This document shows, in pieces, positions 9,766 to 17,916 of a stretch of DNA of 64,000 nucleotides (its first letter is position 1; every line of letters begins with the position of its first letter). Made by a program: the position numbers and the translations under genes. The notes beneath the pieces were generated by a model. That model ran no database searches, was not told the origin of the DNA, and was given only the letters and a program-made list of their open reading frames with translations. The DNA lies in assembly GCA_045545575.1 (NCBI GenBank), contig JAZQBE010000066.1:9801-73800 (forward strand), given 5' to 3'. The DNA is from Shuttleworthia sp045545575. Lineage in GTDB: Bacteria > Bacillota > Clostridia > Lachnospirales > Lachnospiraceae.

Positions 9766-10887
9766 ATGAACGACGAAAAAGAGATGAAAATCGGGTTAAG
9801 CGCGGAAGACATCGAACACCGCGACGAGGGCTTCGGTATCGCCGGCCTGCTGGCTTCGATGGGCGATGAAGCGGCGGACGCAGAAGCGATTGCCGCAAGT
9901 GAAGACGGACAGGTGATCATGCAGCGCATGGGCGTGATGGCCATGCCGGAGGATTCCGACGCAAGCCGTGATTTCTGGGCACATTATGAAAAAGGACTGC
10001 GAAAGGAAGTGCACGGGGAGGGCCTGGACAAGTGGTCATCCTTTATCCCGCTGGCCGCCGAAACGGATCCCAACCGCCGCTTTCCCCTGATTTTCTGTCT
10101 GCACGGCGCGCACAATCCGATCCAGCTGGCGGAAAGCTACGGGGTGATGCAGGTGGCCGCCCGCGAAGAGTGCGTGGTGATTGCCCCGGAAAACGAGAAC
10201 TGGGACAGCGTGTACGCGCTGTACGAATATGCCAAAGAGAACTTCCCGGTGGATCTGTCCCGGGTCTACAGCATCGGCTACAGCTTCGGCGGATTCATGT
10301 CGAGCCGCAATTCCCTGGCGCATCCGGAGATCTTCGCCGGCGTCGGCATGGGCGGCATGCTCTTTGCCGGATATGCCCGGGCCCACGATCTGGACGGCCA
10401 GTGGTACGAAGAATATGATCTGACAGAGGAAATGCTCGCCAGGGCAGAGAAGCTGCACATGCCGGCGCTTCTGTTTATGGGCGAAAATGAAATGCTGCGC
10501 CTGCTTCCCCTGTGGAAGGATCCGGTGGGCGCGGACGTCCGCGACGGCGTGATCCGGCTGTTTTCGGATGACAAACAGAAAGCCTTCAACAACTGGCGCC
10601 GCGTCAACGGCTGCGCGCCGGCGGTGTTTACGAAGGAAGGCGAAGCCTGTGACGATCCGGTGACCGCATCCATCGGCGCACATTATGAGCGGACCGAAGT
10701 CCGCGAATGGCGCGGCCGCAAGTACTTCATCGGCGATTCCGTCACCCCCGACGGCGAATGCCTCTTCCGCACCGTGGCCTGCGAGAAGATGGTGCACTGG
10801 CCGACCGATTATTACGCGGAACTGGTGTGGGAGCAGATCAGCAAATATGCCAGAAACACCGAAACCGGCGAACTGATCCGGTTATGA
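9766..10887 (+). CDS. Alpha/beta-hydrolase, polyhydroxybutyrate-depolymerase/esterase-like
   Basis: A 373-residue protein with the esterase nucleophile motif GYSFGG (serine near residue 172) after the oxyanion-type segment FPLIFCLHGAHNP. A late histidine in MVHWPTDYY could complete the triad with an acid in FMGENEML. The first 80 residues are acidic and not typical of the family. No signal peptide. It follows the GH106-like gene by 128 bases and may act on acylated sugars, but that is inference from position. GGAAAGGAG precedes the start by 11 bases. Its TGA stop is the first three bases of a REP-like palindrome. Confidence 0.75.
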   Translation: MNDEKEMKIGLSAEDIEHRDEGFGIAGLLASMGDEAADAEAIAASEDGQVIMQRMGVMAMPEDSDASRDFWAHYEKGLRKEVHGEGLDKWSSFIPLAAETDPNRRFPLIFCLHGAHNPIQLAESYGVMQVAAREECVVIAPENENWDSVYALYEYAKENFPVDLSRVYSIGYSFGGFMSSRNSLAHPEIFAGVGMGGMLFAGYARAHDLDGQWYEEYDLTEEMLARAEKLHMPALLFMGENEMLRLLPLWKDPVGADVRDGVIRLFSDDKQKAFNNWRRVNGCAPAVFTKEGEACDDPVTASIGAHYERTEVREWRGRKYFIGDSVTPDGECLFRTVACEKMVHWPTDYYAELVWEQISKYARNTETGELIRL

Positions 10888-10916
10888 GTCAATAGGGACA
10901 ATCCCTTTTAACTCAT
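10884..10916. repeat. REP-like palindrome, copy 1
   Basis: Imperfect inverted repeat (ATGAGTCAATAGGGA / TCCCTTTTAACTCAT). Its TGA at 10885 is the stop codon of the esterase gene. It belongs to a family of twelve related sites in this window. Confidence 0.85.
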
Positions 10917-10960
10917 TTGAGCCCGGGATACGCGACCGGAAACACCTTTGCATGAAATTG

Positions 10961-10987
10961 TTAGCACTCCGTCTTGACGAGTGCTAA
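10961..10987. promoter_or_regulatory. CIRCE operator (HrcA-binding site)
   Basis: A perfect match to the CIRCE consensus: TTAGCACTC, nine bases, GAGTGCTAA. CIRCE is bound by the HrcA repressor, which loses activity on heat stress. It overlaps the -35 box of the clpB promoter. Confidence 0.97.
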
Positions 10988-11002
10988 TAAATGTGATATA
11001 AC
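10974..11002 (+). promoter_or_regulatory. Sigma-A-type promoter of clpB
   Basis: TTGACG (10974-10979), a 17-base spacer and TATAAC (10997-11002). The -35 box sits inside CIRCE, so HrcA binding would block the polymerase. Confidence 0.85.
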
Positions 11003-11023
11003 ATACTCATAGAAGCCGAGCAG

Positions 11024-11055
11024 CGGCCCGTCCCCTTCCGGACGGGTCGTTTTTA
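11024..11055 (+). terminator. Terminator-like hairpin in the clpB leader
   Basis: A 10-bp stem (CGGCCCGTCC / GGACGGGTCG, one G-T pair) with a CCTTCC loop is followed by six T residues. It lies about 15-45 nt after the predicted transcription start and 30 bases before the clpB start codon. It could attenuate clpB or stabilise its mRNA; sequence alone cannot decide. Confidence 0.7.
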
Positions 11056-11085
11056 AAAACAAAAAACCCGGCAAAGGAGGTGTGT

Positions 11086-13674
11086 ATGAATATCCAGAAA
11101 TTCACACAGAAATCAATCGAAGCAGTTCAGGACTGCGAAAAACTGGCCAGTGATTACGGCAATCAGGAAATCGAACAGGAGCATCTGTGGATGTCTCTGA
11201 TGCAGCAGGAGGGCGGACTGCTCCCCGGGCTGGTCGAAAAGATGGACATCGATAAATCGGCTTTTCTTCAGGGCATTCTGAACCGGCTTGCGGCGGTGAC
11301 AAAAGTCAGCGGCGCCGGCCAGCGCTATATCGGGCGCTATCTGAATGACGCGCTGACCCACGCGGAGGATGAAGCAAAAGCGATGGGTGACAGCTATGTT
11401 TCGGTCGAGCATCTGGTTCTTTCGATGCTGAAGTATCCGAACCGTGCCACCAAGAGTCTGATGCAGGAATACGGGTTCAGCCGGGAGTCGTTCTTAAAAG
11501 CGCTTTCCGAAATCCGCGGCAACCAGCGGGTGACCACGGACAACCCGGAAGCCACCTACGACAGCCTGGAAAAATACGGCACGGAGATGGTGGAGCGGGC
11601 GCGTCAGCAGAAGTCGGACCCGGTCATCGGCCGGGACGAGGAAATCCGCAACATCATCCGTATCCTGTCCCGGAAGACGAAGAACAATCCGGTGCTGATC
11701 GGTGAACCCGGCGTCGGCAAGACGGCCGCGGTCGAGGGACTTGCCCAGCGGATCGCGAAGGGCGACGTGCCGGAAGCGCTGAAGGATAAGAAGATCTTCG
11801 CGCTGGACATGGGCGCTTTGGTCGCCGGCGCGAAATACCGCGGCGAATTCGAGGAGCGTCTGAAGGCCGTGCTGGACGATGTCAAAAACTCCGAGGGTGA
11901 AATCCTGCTGTTCATCGACGAACTGCATACCATCGTCGGCGCGGGCAAAACCGACGGCGCCTTGGACGCCGGCAACATGTTAAAGCCCATGCTCGCCCGG
12001 GGCGAACTGCACTGCATCGGCGCGACGACGCTGGATGAGTACCGGGAATACATCGAAAAGGATCAGGCCTTAGAGCGCCGGTTCCAGCCGGTGATGGTGG
12101 ACGAGCCCACGGTGGAGGAGACGATTTCGATCCTTCGCGGCTTAAAGGAGCGCTATGAAGTGTTCCACGGCGTGAAGATTCAGGACGCCGCGCTGGTGGC
12201 GGCCGCGACGCTGTCGCACCGCTACATCACGGACCGGTTTCTGCCGGACAAAGCCATCGACCTGGTGGACGAGGCCTGCGCGTCGATCAAGACCGAGCTG
12301 GATTCCATGCCGGAAGAGCTCGACGAGATGAACCGCCGGCTGATGCAGCTGGAGATCGAAGAGACGGCGTTGAAGAAAGAAACCGACGCGTTAAGCGCCG
12401 AGCGGTTGGAAACCCTGCAGCAGGAGCTGGCCGAACTGCGGGAAACGTTTTCCGCGAAAAAGGCCCAGTGGGAGAACGAAAAGCAGGCGGTGTCCGGCAT
12501 CTCCGGCCTGCGGGAGCGCATCGAGGATGTGAAAAAGGAGATCGCCAAAGCCCAGCAGGAGTACGATCTGGAAAAGGCGGCGCAGCTGCAGTACGGCGAG
12601 CTCCCGGCGCTGCAGAAACAGCTGGAGCAGGCGGAGGAGACCGTCAAAAACCAGAATGCAAATATGGTTCACGAAGCGGTGACGGAGGACGAGATCGCAC
12701 GCATCGTGTCCCGCTGGACCGGCATTCCGGTGTCGAAGCTGAACGAATCCGAGCGCAACAAGATCCTGCACCTGGATGACGAGCTGCACAAGCGCGTGGT
12801 GGGGCAGGACGAAGCGGTGTCCCTGGTGACGGAAGCCATCATCCGCTCCCGGGCCGGCATCAAGGATCCGTCCCGGCCCATCGGGTCGTTCCTGTTCCTT
12901 GGACCGACCGGCGTCGGCAAGACGGAGCTGGCGAAAACCCTGGCCCAGGCGCTGTTTGACGACGAAAACAACATCGTCCGCATCGACATGAGCGAGTACA
13001 TGGAGAAGTACTCCGTGTCCCGGCTGATCGGAGCGCCTCCCGGATACGTGGGCTACGACGAGGGCGGCCAGCTGACCGAAGCCGTGCGCAGAAAACCCTA
13101 CTCGGTGGTGCTGTTCGACGAAGTCGAAAAAGCGCATCCGGACGTGTTCAACGTGCTGCTGCAGGTATTGGACGACGGGCGGATCACCGATTCCCAGGGG
13201 CGGACAGTGGATTTTAAGAATACGATCCTGATCCTGACGTCCAACATCGGAAGCCCCTATCTGCTCGACGGCATCGATGAAAACGGAAATATCCGCGGCG
13301 ACGCGGAAAACGCCGTCATGGACGCGGTGCGCGCATCCTTCCGGCCGGAGTTCTTAAACCGGCTGGACGAGATCATCATGTTCAAGCCGCTGACCCGGGA
13401 CAACATCGGCAACATCGTAAAACTGATGCTTGACGAAGTGAACGCCCGCCTGGCGGACCGCCAGATTTCGGTGGAGCTGACGGACGAAGCCTTAAACTAT
13501 GTGACGGAGCACGGCTACGATCCGGCCTACGGCGCCCGGCCCTTAAAGCGGTTCCTGCAGAAACACGTGGAAACCCTGGCCGCCCGGGCCATCCTGTCCG
13601 GGGAAGTGCATATGGGAAGCGTGATCCGCGTGGACGTGGCGGACGGTGAACTGAAGGCAGAAGTCATCGGTTGA
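11086..13674 (+). CDS. clpB: ClpB, ATP-dependent disaggregase chaperone
   Basis: An 862-residue hexameric AAA+ chaperone that extracts proteins from aggregates together with DnaK. Order: double Clp-N domain (to about 145), first AAA domain with Walker A GEPGVGKTA at residue 206 and FIDELHTIVGAG, the ClpB-specific coiled-coil middle domain (about 400-525), the second AAA domain with GPTGVGKTE at residue 606 and a GYVG pore loop, and a D2-small C-terminus. The ATG at 11086 is five bases after AAAGGAGG; the in-frame GTG at 11080 overlaps that site. Length is normal for ClpB. CIRCE makes HrcA the likely regulator. Confidence 0.97.
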   Translation: MNIQKFTQKSIEAVQDCEKLASDYGNQEIEQEHLWMSLMQQEGGLLPGLVEKMDIDKSAFLQGILNRLAAVTKVSGAGQRYIGRYLNDALTHAEDEAKAMGDSYVSVEHLVLSMLKYPNRATKSLMQEYGFSRESFLKALSEIRGNQRVTTDNPEATYDSLEKYGTEMVERARQQKSDPVIGRDEEIRNIIRILSRKTKNNPVLIGEPGVGKTAAVEGLAQRIAKGDVPEALKDKKIFALDMGALVAGAKYRGEFEERLKAVLDDVKNSEGEILLFIDELHTIVGAGKTDGALDAGNMLKPMLARGELHCIGATTLDEYREYIEKDQALERRFQPVMVDEPTVEETISILRGLKERYEVFHGVKIQDAALVAAATLSHRYITDRFLPDKAIDLVDEACASIKTELDSMPEELDEMNRRLMQLEIEETALKKETDALSAERLETLQQELAELRETFSAKKAQWENEKQAVSGISGLRERIEDVKKEIAKAQQEYDLEKAAQLQYGELPALQKQLEQAEETVKNQNANMVHEAVTEDEIARIVSRWTGIPVSKLNESERNKILHLDDELHKRVVGQDEAVSLVTEAIIRSRAGIKDPSRPIGSFLFLGPTGVGKTELAKTLAQALFDDENNIVRIDMSEYMEKYSVSRLIGAPPGYVGYDEGGQLTEAVRRKPYSVVLFDEVEKAHPDVFNVLLQVLDDGRITDSQGRTVDFKNTILILTSNIGSPYLLDGIDENGNIRGDAENAVMDAVRASFRPEFLNRLDEIIMFKPLTRDNIGNIVKLMLDEVNARLADRQISVELTDEALNYVTEHGYDPAYGARPLKRFLQKHVETLAARAILSGEVHMGSVIRVDVADGELKAEVIG

Positions 13675-13688
13675 TGAAAAGGATTCCC

Positions 13689-13722
13689 GCCGGCAGGCAC
13701 AGCCTGCCGGCAGTTTCTTTTT
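13689..13722 (+). terminator. Terminator after clpB
   Basis: A perfect 10-bp stem (GCCGGCAGGC / GCCTGCCGGC) with an ACA loop is followed by AGTTTCTTTTT. Confidence 0.93.
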
Positions 13723-13736
13723 GAATGCGTCAGAGC

Positions 13737-13766
13737 GAGTCAAAAGGGACTGTCTCTTTTGACTCA
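13737..13766. repeat. REP-like palindrome, copy 2
   Basis: GAGTCAAAAG and CTTTTGACTC arms around a GGGACTGTCT centre. Read on the minus strand, its TGA (13764-13766) is the stop codon of the Uma2 gene. Confidence 0.88.
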
Positions 13767-14705
13767 TGCAAGGCCCAGCCGTTCGAGGGCGGCGGTGACT
13801 TTTCTGAAATCCACAGAGCAGCGTCCATCGCTGACCAGCAGCGGGATGTCGTCCTCAAACGTATAGTTTTTCGGATCCTGCGGGTTCTCTTCGTCGGTAA
13901 AATCGTAGACGAGAACCTGCTTTTTCTTTGGATCGACAATCCAGTATTCCTTCACGCCGTATCTGTAATAATAGAAGTTTTTGAGAAACAGATCTTTGCT
14001 GCGCGTGGAAGGGGAAAGCACTTCCATGACAAACAGGGGGCCGCTCATGTAGTGGCCCTCTTTCTGGATGTCTTCAAAATCGCAGATAATATACAGGTCC
14101 GGCTGGAGGATGGTTTTGTTGTGCCCGGCAATCCACACGTCAGAGGGTGCGAGGGCGAGAGCGCAGGGCTTGTCATGGGCATCAATGCAGGACTGAATCT
14201 GAAGACTGACCTGAAACGCAATGGTCTGATGCTGAAAGGAAGGCGCGGCCATGTCGTACAGTACACCGTCGAACAGTTCCGTGCGCACTTCCTCCGGAAG
14301 AAGATCCCTGTCCTCCGCGGTGTATTCCCCCTGACGCTTGTAAGGAAGCAGGGGATAGACCTGGTCCGGGGGATAGGGCGGCTGCTCGCAGCTGTACTCG
14401 CCGCGCATGGCGGCTAACGCGGCGGTGCCGTCCGTCTTCGTATACGTATGCCAGGGATCGTCGGCCACCAGCATGGGCCAGGTATTCGGGTTGCCCTCTG
14501 CCAGAATCTGGATATCGGAATCGAAGGCGGGATAGCCGTCGCCTAAAACACGTTCCAGTGCCTTAACCGTCTCGATGCGGGGATTTTTCGTGATGCCGGA
14601 AAGCACCTTCTGGACGGTGCCCAGCGGCACACCGGAGCGCTCGGAAAGCGTTTCGTAAGTGTACCCCAGTTCTTTTCTTTGTTTCTGCATTTCCTCAATG
14701 GTCAT
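13764..14705 (-). CDS. XRE-type helix-turn-helix fused to a Uma2 (DUF820) nuclease-like domain, paralog 1
   Basis: A 313-residue protein. Residues 1-55 form a Cro/C1-like helix-turn-helix (YETLSERSGVPLGTVQKVLSG). Residues about 125-300 form a Uma2 domain of the PD-(D/E)xK fold, with LQPDLYIICD, then VMEVLSPSTRSKD and a following lysine as likely metal-site residues. Uma2 proteins are widespread with unclear roles; a DNA nuclease activity is predicted, not shown here. An AAAGGAG site precedes the start. It is the only minus-strand gene near clpB. A paralog with the same fusion lies at 44044-44922. Confidence 0.85.
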   Translation of the reverse strand: MTIEEMQKQRKELGYTYETLSERSGVPLGTVQKVLSGITKNPRIETVKALERVLGDGYPAFDSDIQILAEGNPNTWPMLVADDPWHTYTKTDGTAALAAMRGEYSCEQPPYPPDQVYPLLPYKRQGEYTAEDRDLLPEEVRTELFDGVLYDMAAPSFQHQTIAFQVSLQIQSCIDAHDKPCALALAPSDVWIAGHNKTILQPDLYIICDFEDIQKEGHYMSGPLFVMEVLSPSTRSKDLFLKNFYYYRYGVKEYWIVDPKKKQVLVYDFTDEENPQDPKNYTFEDDIPLLVSDGRCSVDFRKVTAALERLGLA

Positions 14706-15009
14706 AAGAACTCCTTTCTACTGCAGATGATGTATCGATGAACAGAGCATACCACATTCGGAACGTAAATGCCATCCAAAAACGGAACAAAACTCCATAA
14801 ATGGATAAAACAGAAACACCTGATATGGAACATTCAAATAAGAAATCCAGGCGATTGAAGTAAAAAAGAGTGAAACTGCTTATTAGCATACCCTAACTGT
14901 GCTATGATGCACTCGGTTCGCAGACACGCTGCGAAAAATGTATGAATCGGACCGGATGCGTCCGCGAAAACGGATATACCAGGGAACCTACAGATCGGAG
15001 GAAACACAG
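14706..15009. other. 304-bp intergenic region between divergent genes
   Basis: Relatively AT-rich. It holds the promoter side of the minus-strand Uma2 gene, a TATGAT (14903-14908) that could be a weak -10 box for the + strand, and a 7-bp hairpin TTCGCAG/CTGCGAA at 14917-14935. I see no reliable gene in it. Confidence 0.6.
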
Positions 15010-15243
15010 ATGACAGGTGACAGTTTTCTGGAAGTACACCAGATTTTTAAAGCATACGGAACCGGCGACAGCCGGCAGGAGGTTCTTCGCGGCACGGATT
15101 TTTCCGTGAAAAAAGGCGAGTTCTGCGTGCTGCTCGGGCCTTCGGGCTCCGGAAAATCCACGCTGTTAAACATCATCAGCGGCATTGACCGGGCGGACGA
15201 CGGCTACATCTATCAACGCGTTTTTCGAGCGCCGCACCATTAA
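15010..15243 (+). pseudogene. Truncated LolD/MacB-type ABC transporter ATPase
   Basis: The frame starts at an ATG after GGAGGAA and reads as an ABC ATPase for about 65 residues, including a perfect Walker A (GPSGSGKST). After DRADDGYI it becomes unrelated sequence and stops at residue 77. The signature motif, Walker B and switch histidine are all missing, so it cannot be a working ATPase. This family normally runs to about 225 residues. The break near 15210 is a junction with another gene remnant, which points to a deletion. Confidence 0.85.
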
Positions 15244-15400
15244 AGAAAACTGCATGCTTTACCGGGAGCATCTGCAGGCTCTGGGAATGGAGTCCATGGA
15301 TTTTGACGAGTACATTCGGAAAAACAACGGCTCCAATCATCTGGATAATGACTGGGTAAAGCTTGAAGAGGCCGGCATCCAGTCGTTTCAGGAACTTTGA
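15205..15400 (+). pseudogene. C-terminal remnant of an unrecognised protein
   Basis: Directly after the ABC ATPase break, a second frame reads INAFFERRTIKENCMLY... and ends with TGA at 15398-15400. It has no start codon or ribosome site of its own after the junction and looks like the tail of a soluble protein. I do not recognise the family. The simplest reading is that a deletion joined it to the ATPase gene. Confidence 0.55.
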
Positions 15401-15474
15401 CGATCCGCCGTGAAAAATAAGGCAGGGATCCGGAAACGTCCGGATGCGATTTCGCCCGCACATTCAAAAAAGAA

Positions 15475-15546
15475 AAAATGAAAACCGTTCTCATTTTATT
15501 GACATCCCTTCGGGAAACTGATAAAATCGGGAACGGTTTTCATTTT
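15475..15546 (+). promoter_or_regulatory. zur-znu promoter flanked by a 16-bp inverted repeat operator
   Basis: A near-consensus promoter (TTGACA 15499-15504, 17 bases, TAAAAT 15522-15527) is bracketed by AAAATGAAAACCGTTC (15475-15490) and its exact reverse complement (15531-15546). The left half is itself a near-palindrome (AATGAAAACCGTTCTCATT). This layout suits a Fur-family metalloregulator, most likely the gene just downstream acting on its own operon. Confidence 0.75.
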
Positions 15547-15569
15547 TGAAAAAAGATTCGGAGAAGAAA

Positions 15570-15998
15570 ATGTCTGAAAAAACAGCGTACAAAACAAAAC
15601 AGCGGGGCATTCTGCTGGATTATCTGAAAACGGTTCCGGGCGAACACATCACGGCCGGTGACGTGTGCGCCTATTTCCACGATCAGGGATCGCCCATCGG
15701 GCAGTCGACGGTATACCGCCAGCTGGAGCGGCTGGTGGACGAGGGCATCGTCAGCAAATATGTGATTGACGGCAGCAGTGCGGCGTGTTTTGAATACACG
15801 GGCGAGCGTGCGCAGACCGAAAAAGAGACCTGCTATCACTGCAAATGCGAAAAATGCGGGCGGCTGGTTCATCTGCACTGTGATGAGGTGGCGCAGCTTT
15901 CGGAGCATCTGTATGAGCATCACCGCTTCCGTTTGAATCCCATGCGGACGGTGTTCTACGGCCTGTGTGAAGACTGCCTGAACGAGGCCGGCGCATAG
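15570..15998 (+). CDS. zur: Fur-family metalloregulator, probably Zur
   Basis: A 142-residue repressor. The N-terminal winged helix contains GQSTVYRQLERLVDEG, the DNA-recognition region of Fur proteins. The C-terminal domain has two CxxC pairs (CHCKCEKCG and CEDC) for a structural zinc, and histidine-rich stretches (HLHCDE, EHHRFRLNP) for the sensing metal. It lies directly before znuACB, so a zinc-sensing Zur role is inferred from context; Fur or PerR cannot be fully excluded from sequence. I chose ATG 15570, after GGAGAAG, over a TTG at 15546 that lies in the operator. Confidence 0.85.
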   Translation: MSEKTAYKTKQRGILLDYLKTVPGEHITAGDVCAYFHDQGSPIGQSTVYRQLERLVDEGIVSKYVIDGSSAACFEYTGERAQTEKETCYHCKCEKCGRLVHLHCDEVAQLSEHLYEHHRFRLNPMRTVFYGLCEDCLNEAGA

Positions 15999-16059
15999 CG
16001 GTTTCGGACGCGGCAGGACAGGCCGGATGAGAAACGCGAACCCATCGGAGATTGAATAT

Positions 16060-17115
16060 ATGAAGAAAAAAACATTTTGGATCGCTGCAGCGGCGGCGGT
16101 TTTTCTCCTGACGGCCTGCGGGCGTGCGGCGGGCGGTCAGACAGAAGCCGGCTCACAGACGCCGGACGGACAGCAGGCTTCAGACAGCGGGAAACCGCTT
16201 CAGATTGTTGCCACTATCTTTCCAGAATACGACTGGGTCATGAACGTTCTTGGAGAGAATCCCGGAAGTGCCGAGGTGAAGCTGCTTTTGGACAACGGCG
16301 TGGACATGCACAGCTTTCAGCCCTCCGTTGCTGACATCGTCGACATATCCACCTGTGATCTGCTGATTTACGTCGGCGGCCCGTCCGACAGCTGGTTGGA
16401 CGACGCGCTGAAAGAAGGGGCGAACCCGGACAGGACGGTGGTTTCGCTGATGGACGTTTTAGACGGCCGCATAAAGGAAGAAGAGATCGTCGAAGGCATG
16501 CAGGAAGAAGAACACGATCACGACGGCGCAGAGGAGGCGCACCCCGGCGGGGAACACGAAGACGGGGAGGAAGAGCCGGAGTACGACGAACATGTCTGGC
16601 TGTCGCTTCGGAACAGCACCGCGGCCGTAAAGGCGATTGCAAAGGCGCTTTCCGCCCTCGATGCGGCAAATGCCGATGTATACCGCGCCAATGCGGATGC
16701 ATATGCCGCGCAGCTGTCGGAGCTGGACGCGCAGTACGAAGAAACGGTGCAAAATGCCGCACAGAAGACGCTGCTGTTTGCCGACCGGTTCCCGTTTCGT
16801 TATCTGACAGAGGATTACGGCCTGTCGTATTATGCGGCGTTCGCCGGCTGTTCGGCGGAGACGGAAGCGAGCTTTGAGACGGTTACGTTTCTGGCGCAAA
16901 AGGCGGACGAGCTGTCGCTGTCCGTGATTCTGACCATCGACGGCAGCGATCAGAAGATCGCGAAAACGATCATTCAGAACACGAAAACCAAAGACCAGAC
17001 AATTCTGGTGCTCGATTCGCTGCAGTCGACGACGGCGAAAGATATCGAAGACGGGACGACGTACCTGTCTGTAATGGAAGAAAACCTTGCGGTGCTGCGC
17101 GAAGCGCTGCAGTGA
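16060..17115 (+). CDS. znuA: ZnuA-like zinc-binding lipoprotein
   Basis: A 351-residue cluster A-I metal-binding protein. The signal ends in a lipobox (LLTAC). The mature start IVATIFPEYDW and the Gly-Val-Asp-Met-His segment (NGVDMHSFQPS) provide the first histidine ligand. Around residue 150 there is a loop rich in His, Asp and Glu (EEEHDHDGAEEAHPGGEHED), a hallmark of zinc rather than manganese receptors. The later DEHVWLSL supplies another ligand. It follows zur by 61 bases and precedes the ATPase by 21. The upstream in-frame ATG at 16027 lacks a ribosome site. Confidence 0.9.
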   Translation: MKKKTFWIAAAAAVFLLTACGRAAGGQTEAGSQTPDGQQASDSGKPLQIVATIFPEYDWVMNVLGENPGSAEVKLLLDNGVDMHSFQPSVADIVDISTCDLLIYVGGPSDSWLDDALKEGANPDRTVVSLMDVLDGRIKEEEIVEGMQEEEHDHDGAEEAHPGGEHEDGEEEPEYDEHVWLSLRNSTAAVKAIAKALSALDAANADVYRANADAYAAQLSELDAQYEETVQNAAQKTLLFADRFPFRYLTEDYGLSYYAAFAGCSAETEASFETVTFLAQKADELSLSVILTIDGSDQKIAKTIIQNTKTKDQTILVLDSLQSTTAKDIEDGTTYLSVMEENLAVLREALQ

Positions 17116-17136
17116 CCGCACCTGTGAGGAAAAGCG

Positions 17137-17916
17137 ATGGCATTGCTTCAGGTAAAGGACCTGTCTTTAGGCTATGACGGACAGGCCATTGTGGAACATT
17201 TGAACTTCGACGTCCACGCGGGGGACTACCTGTGCATCGTGGGCGAGAACGGGTCCGGCAAATCGACGCTGATGAAGACCCTGCTGCATCTGATTCCGCC
17301 CATGGGCGGGCAGATCGTAACGGGAGACGGCCTTCGGAAAAACGAGATCGGCTATCTTCCGCAGCAGACGGTGGTGCAGCGGGATTTTCCGGCGTCCGTT
17401 CAGGAGATCGTGCTGTCCGGCTGCCAGGGCCGTGCAGGACTGCGCCCGTTTTACAACCGCGAGGAACGCGCGCTGGCGCAGGAGAACATGGAGCGGATGG
17501 GCATTGCCGATCTGGCCGGCCGCTGCTACCGCGATCTGTCCGGCGGACAGCAGCAGCGGGTGCTTCTGGCGCGGGCGCTGTGTGCTACCCAAAAGGTGCT
17601 GCTGCTGGATGAGCCGGTCTCCGGACTGGATCCGAAGGTAACCGCCGAAATGTACAGCCTGATCTCCGGCCTGAACAAAGAAGGCGTCACCATCATCATG
17701 ATTTCGCATGACATCGCGGCGGCGGTGCAGTATGCCAGCCACATCCTTCACATCGGGGACACGGTGTTTTTCGGCACCCGGGATGCCTATCTGAAGAGCC
17801 CCGCCGGCCGGCTTTTTGCATCGGAACAGGATGCCGGACGGCCGACGGCGGACGCCTCAAAGCCAAAACAGGAAGCGTCGGTATCAAATACGACCGGGGA
17901 GGCTTGTAATGTTTGA
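17137..17916 (+). CDS. znuC: ZnuC-like zinc ABC transporter ATPase
   Basis: A 259-residue cytoplasmic ATPase. Walker A is GENGSGKST, the signature is LSGGQQQR, Walker B is VLLLDEPVSGLD and the switch histidine lies in MISHD. These are the usual features of metal-import ABC ATPases. The C-terminal 35 residues are polar and variable. The gene overlaps znuB by eight bases, which implies translational coupling. Confidence 0.93.
   Translation: MALLQVKDLSLGYDGQAIVEHLNFDVHAGDYLCIVGENGSGKSTLMKTLLHLIPPMGGQIVTGDGLRKNEIGYLPQQTVVQRDFPASVQEIVLSGCQGRAGLRPFYNREERALAQENMERMGIADLAGRCYRDLSGGQQQRVLLARALCATQKVLLLDEPVSGLDPKVTAEMYSLISGLNKEGVTIIMISHDIAAAVQYASHILHIGDTVFFGTRDAYLKSPAGRLFASEQDAGRPTADASKPKQEASVSNTTGEACNV

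Noticed and set aside
14938..15009. Longer start for the truncated ABC ATPase
   Set aside because: The ATG at 15010 has GGAGGAA just upstream, and the family motif EVHQIFKAYG starts soon after it; the extra 24 codons are basic and unconserved.
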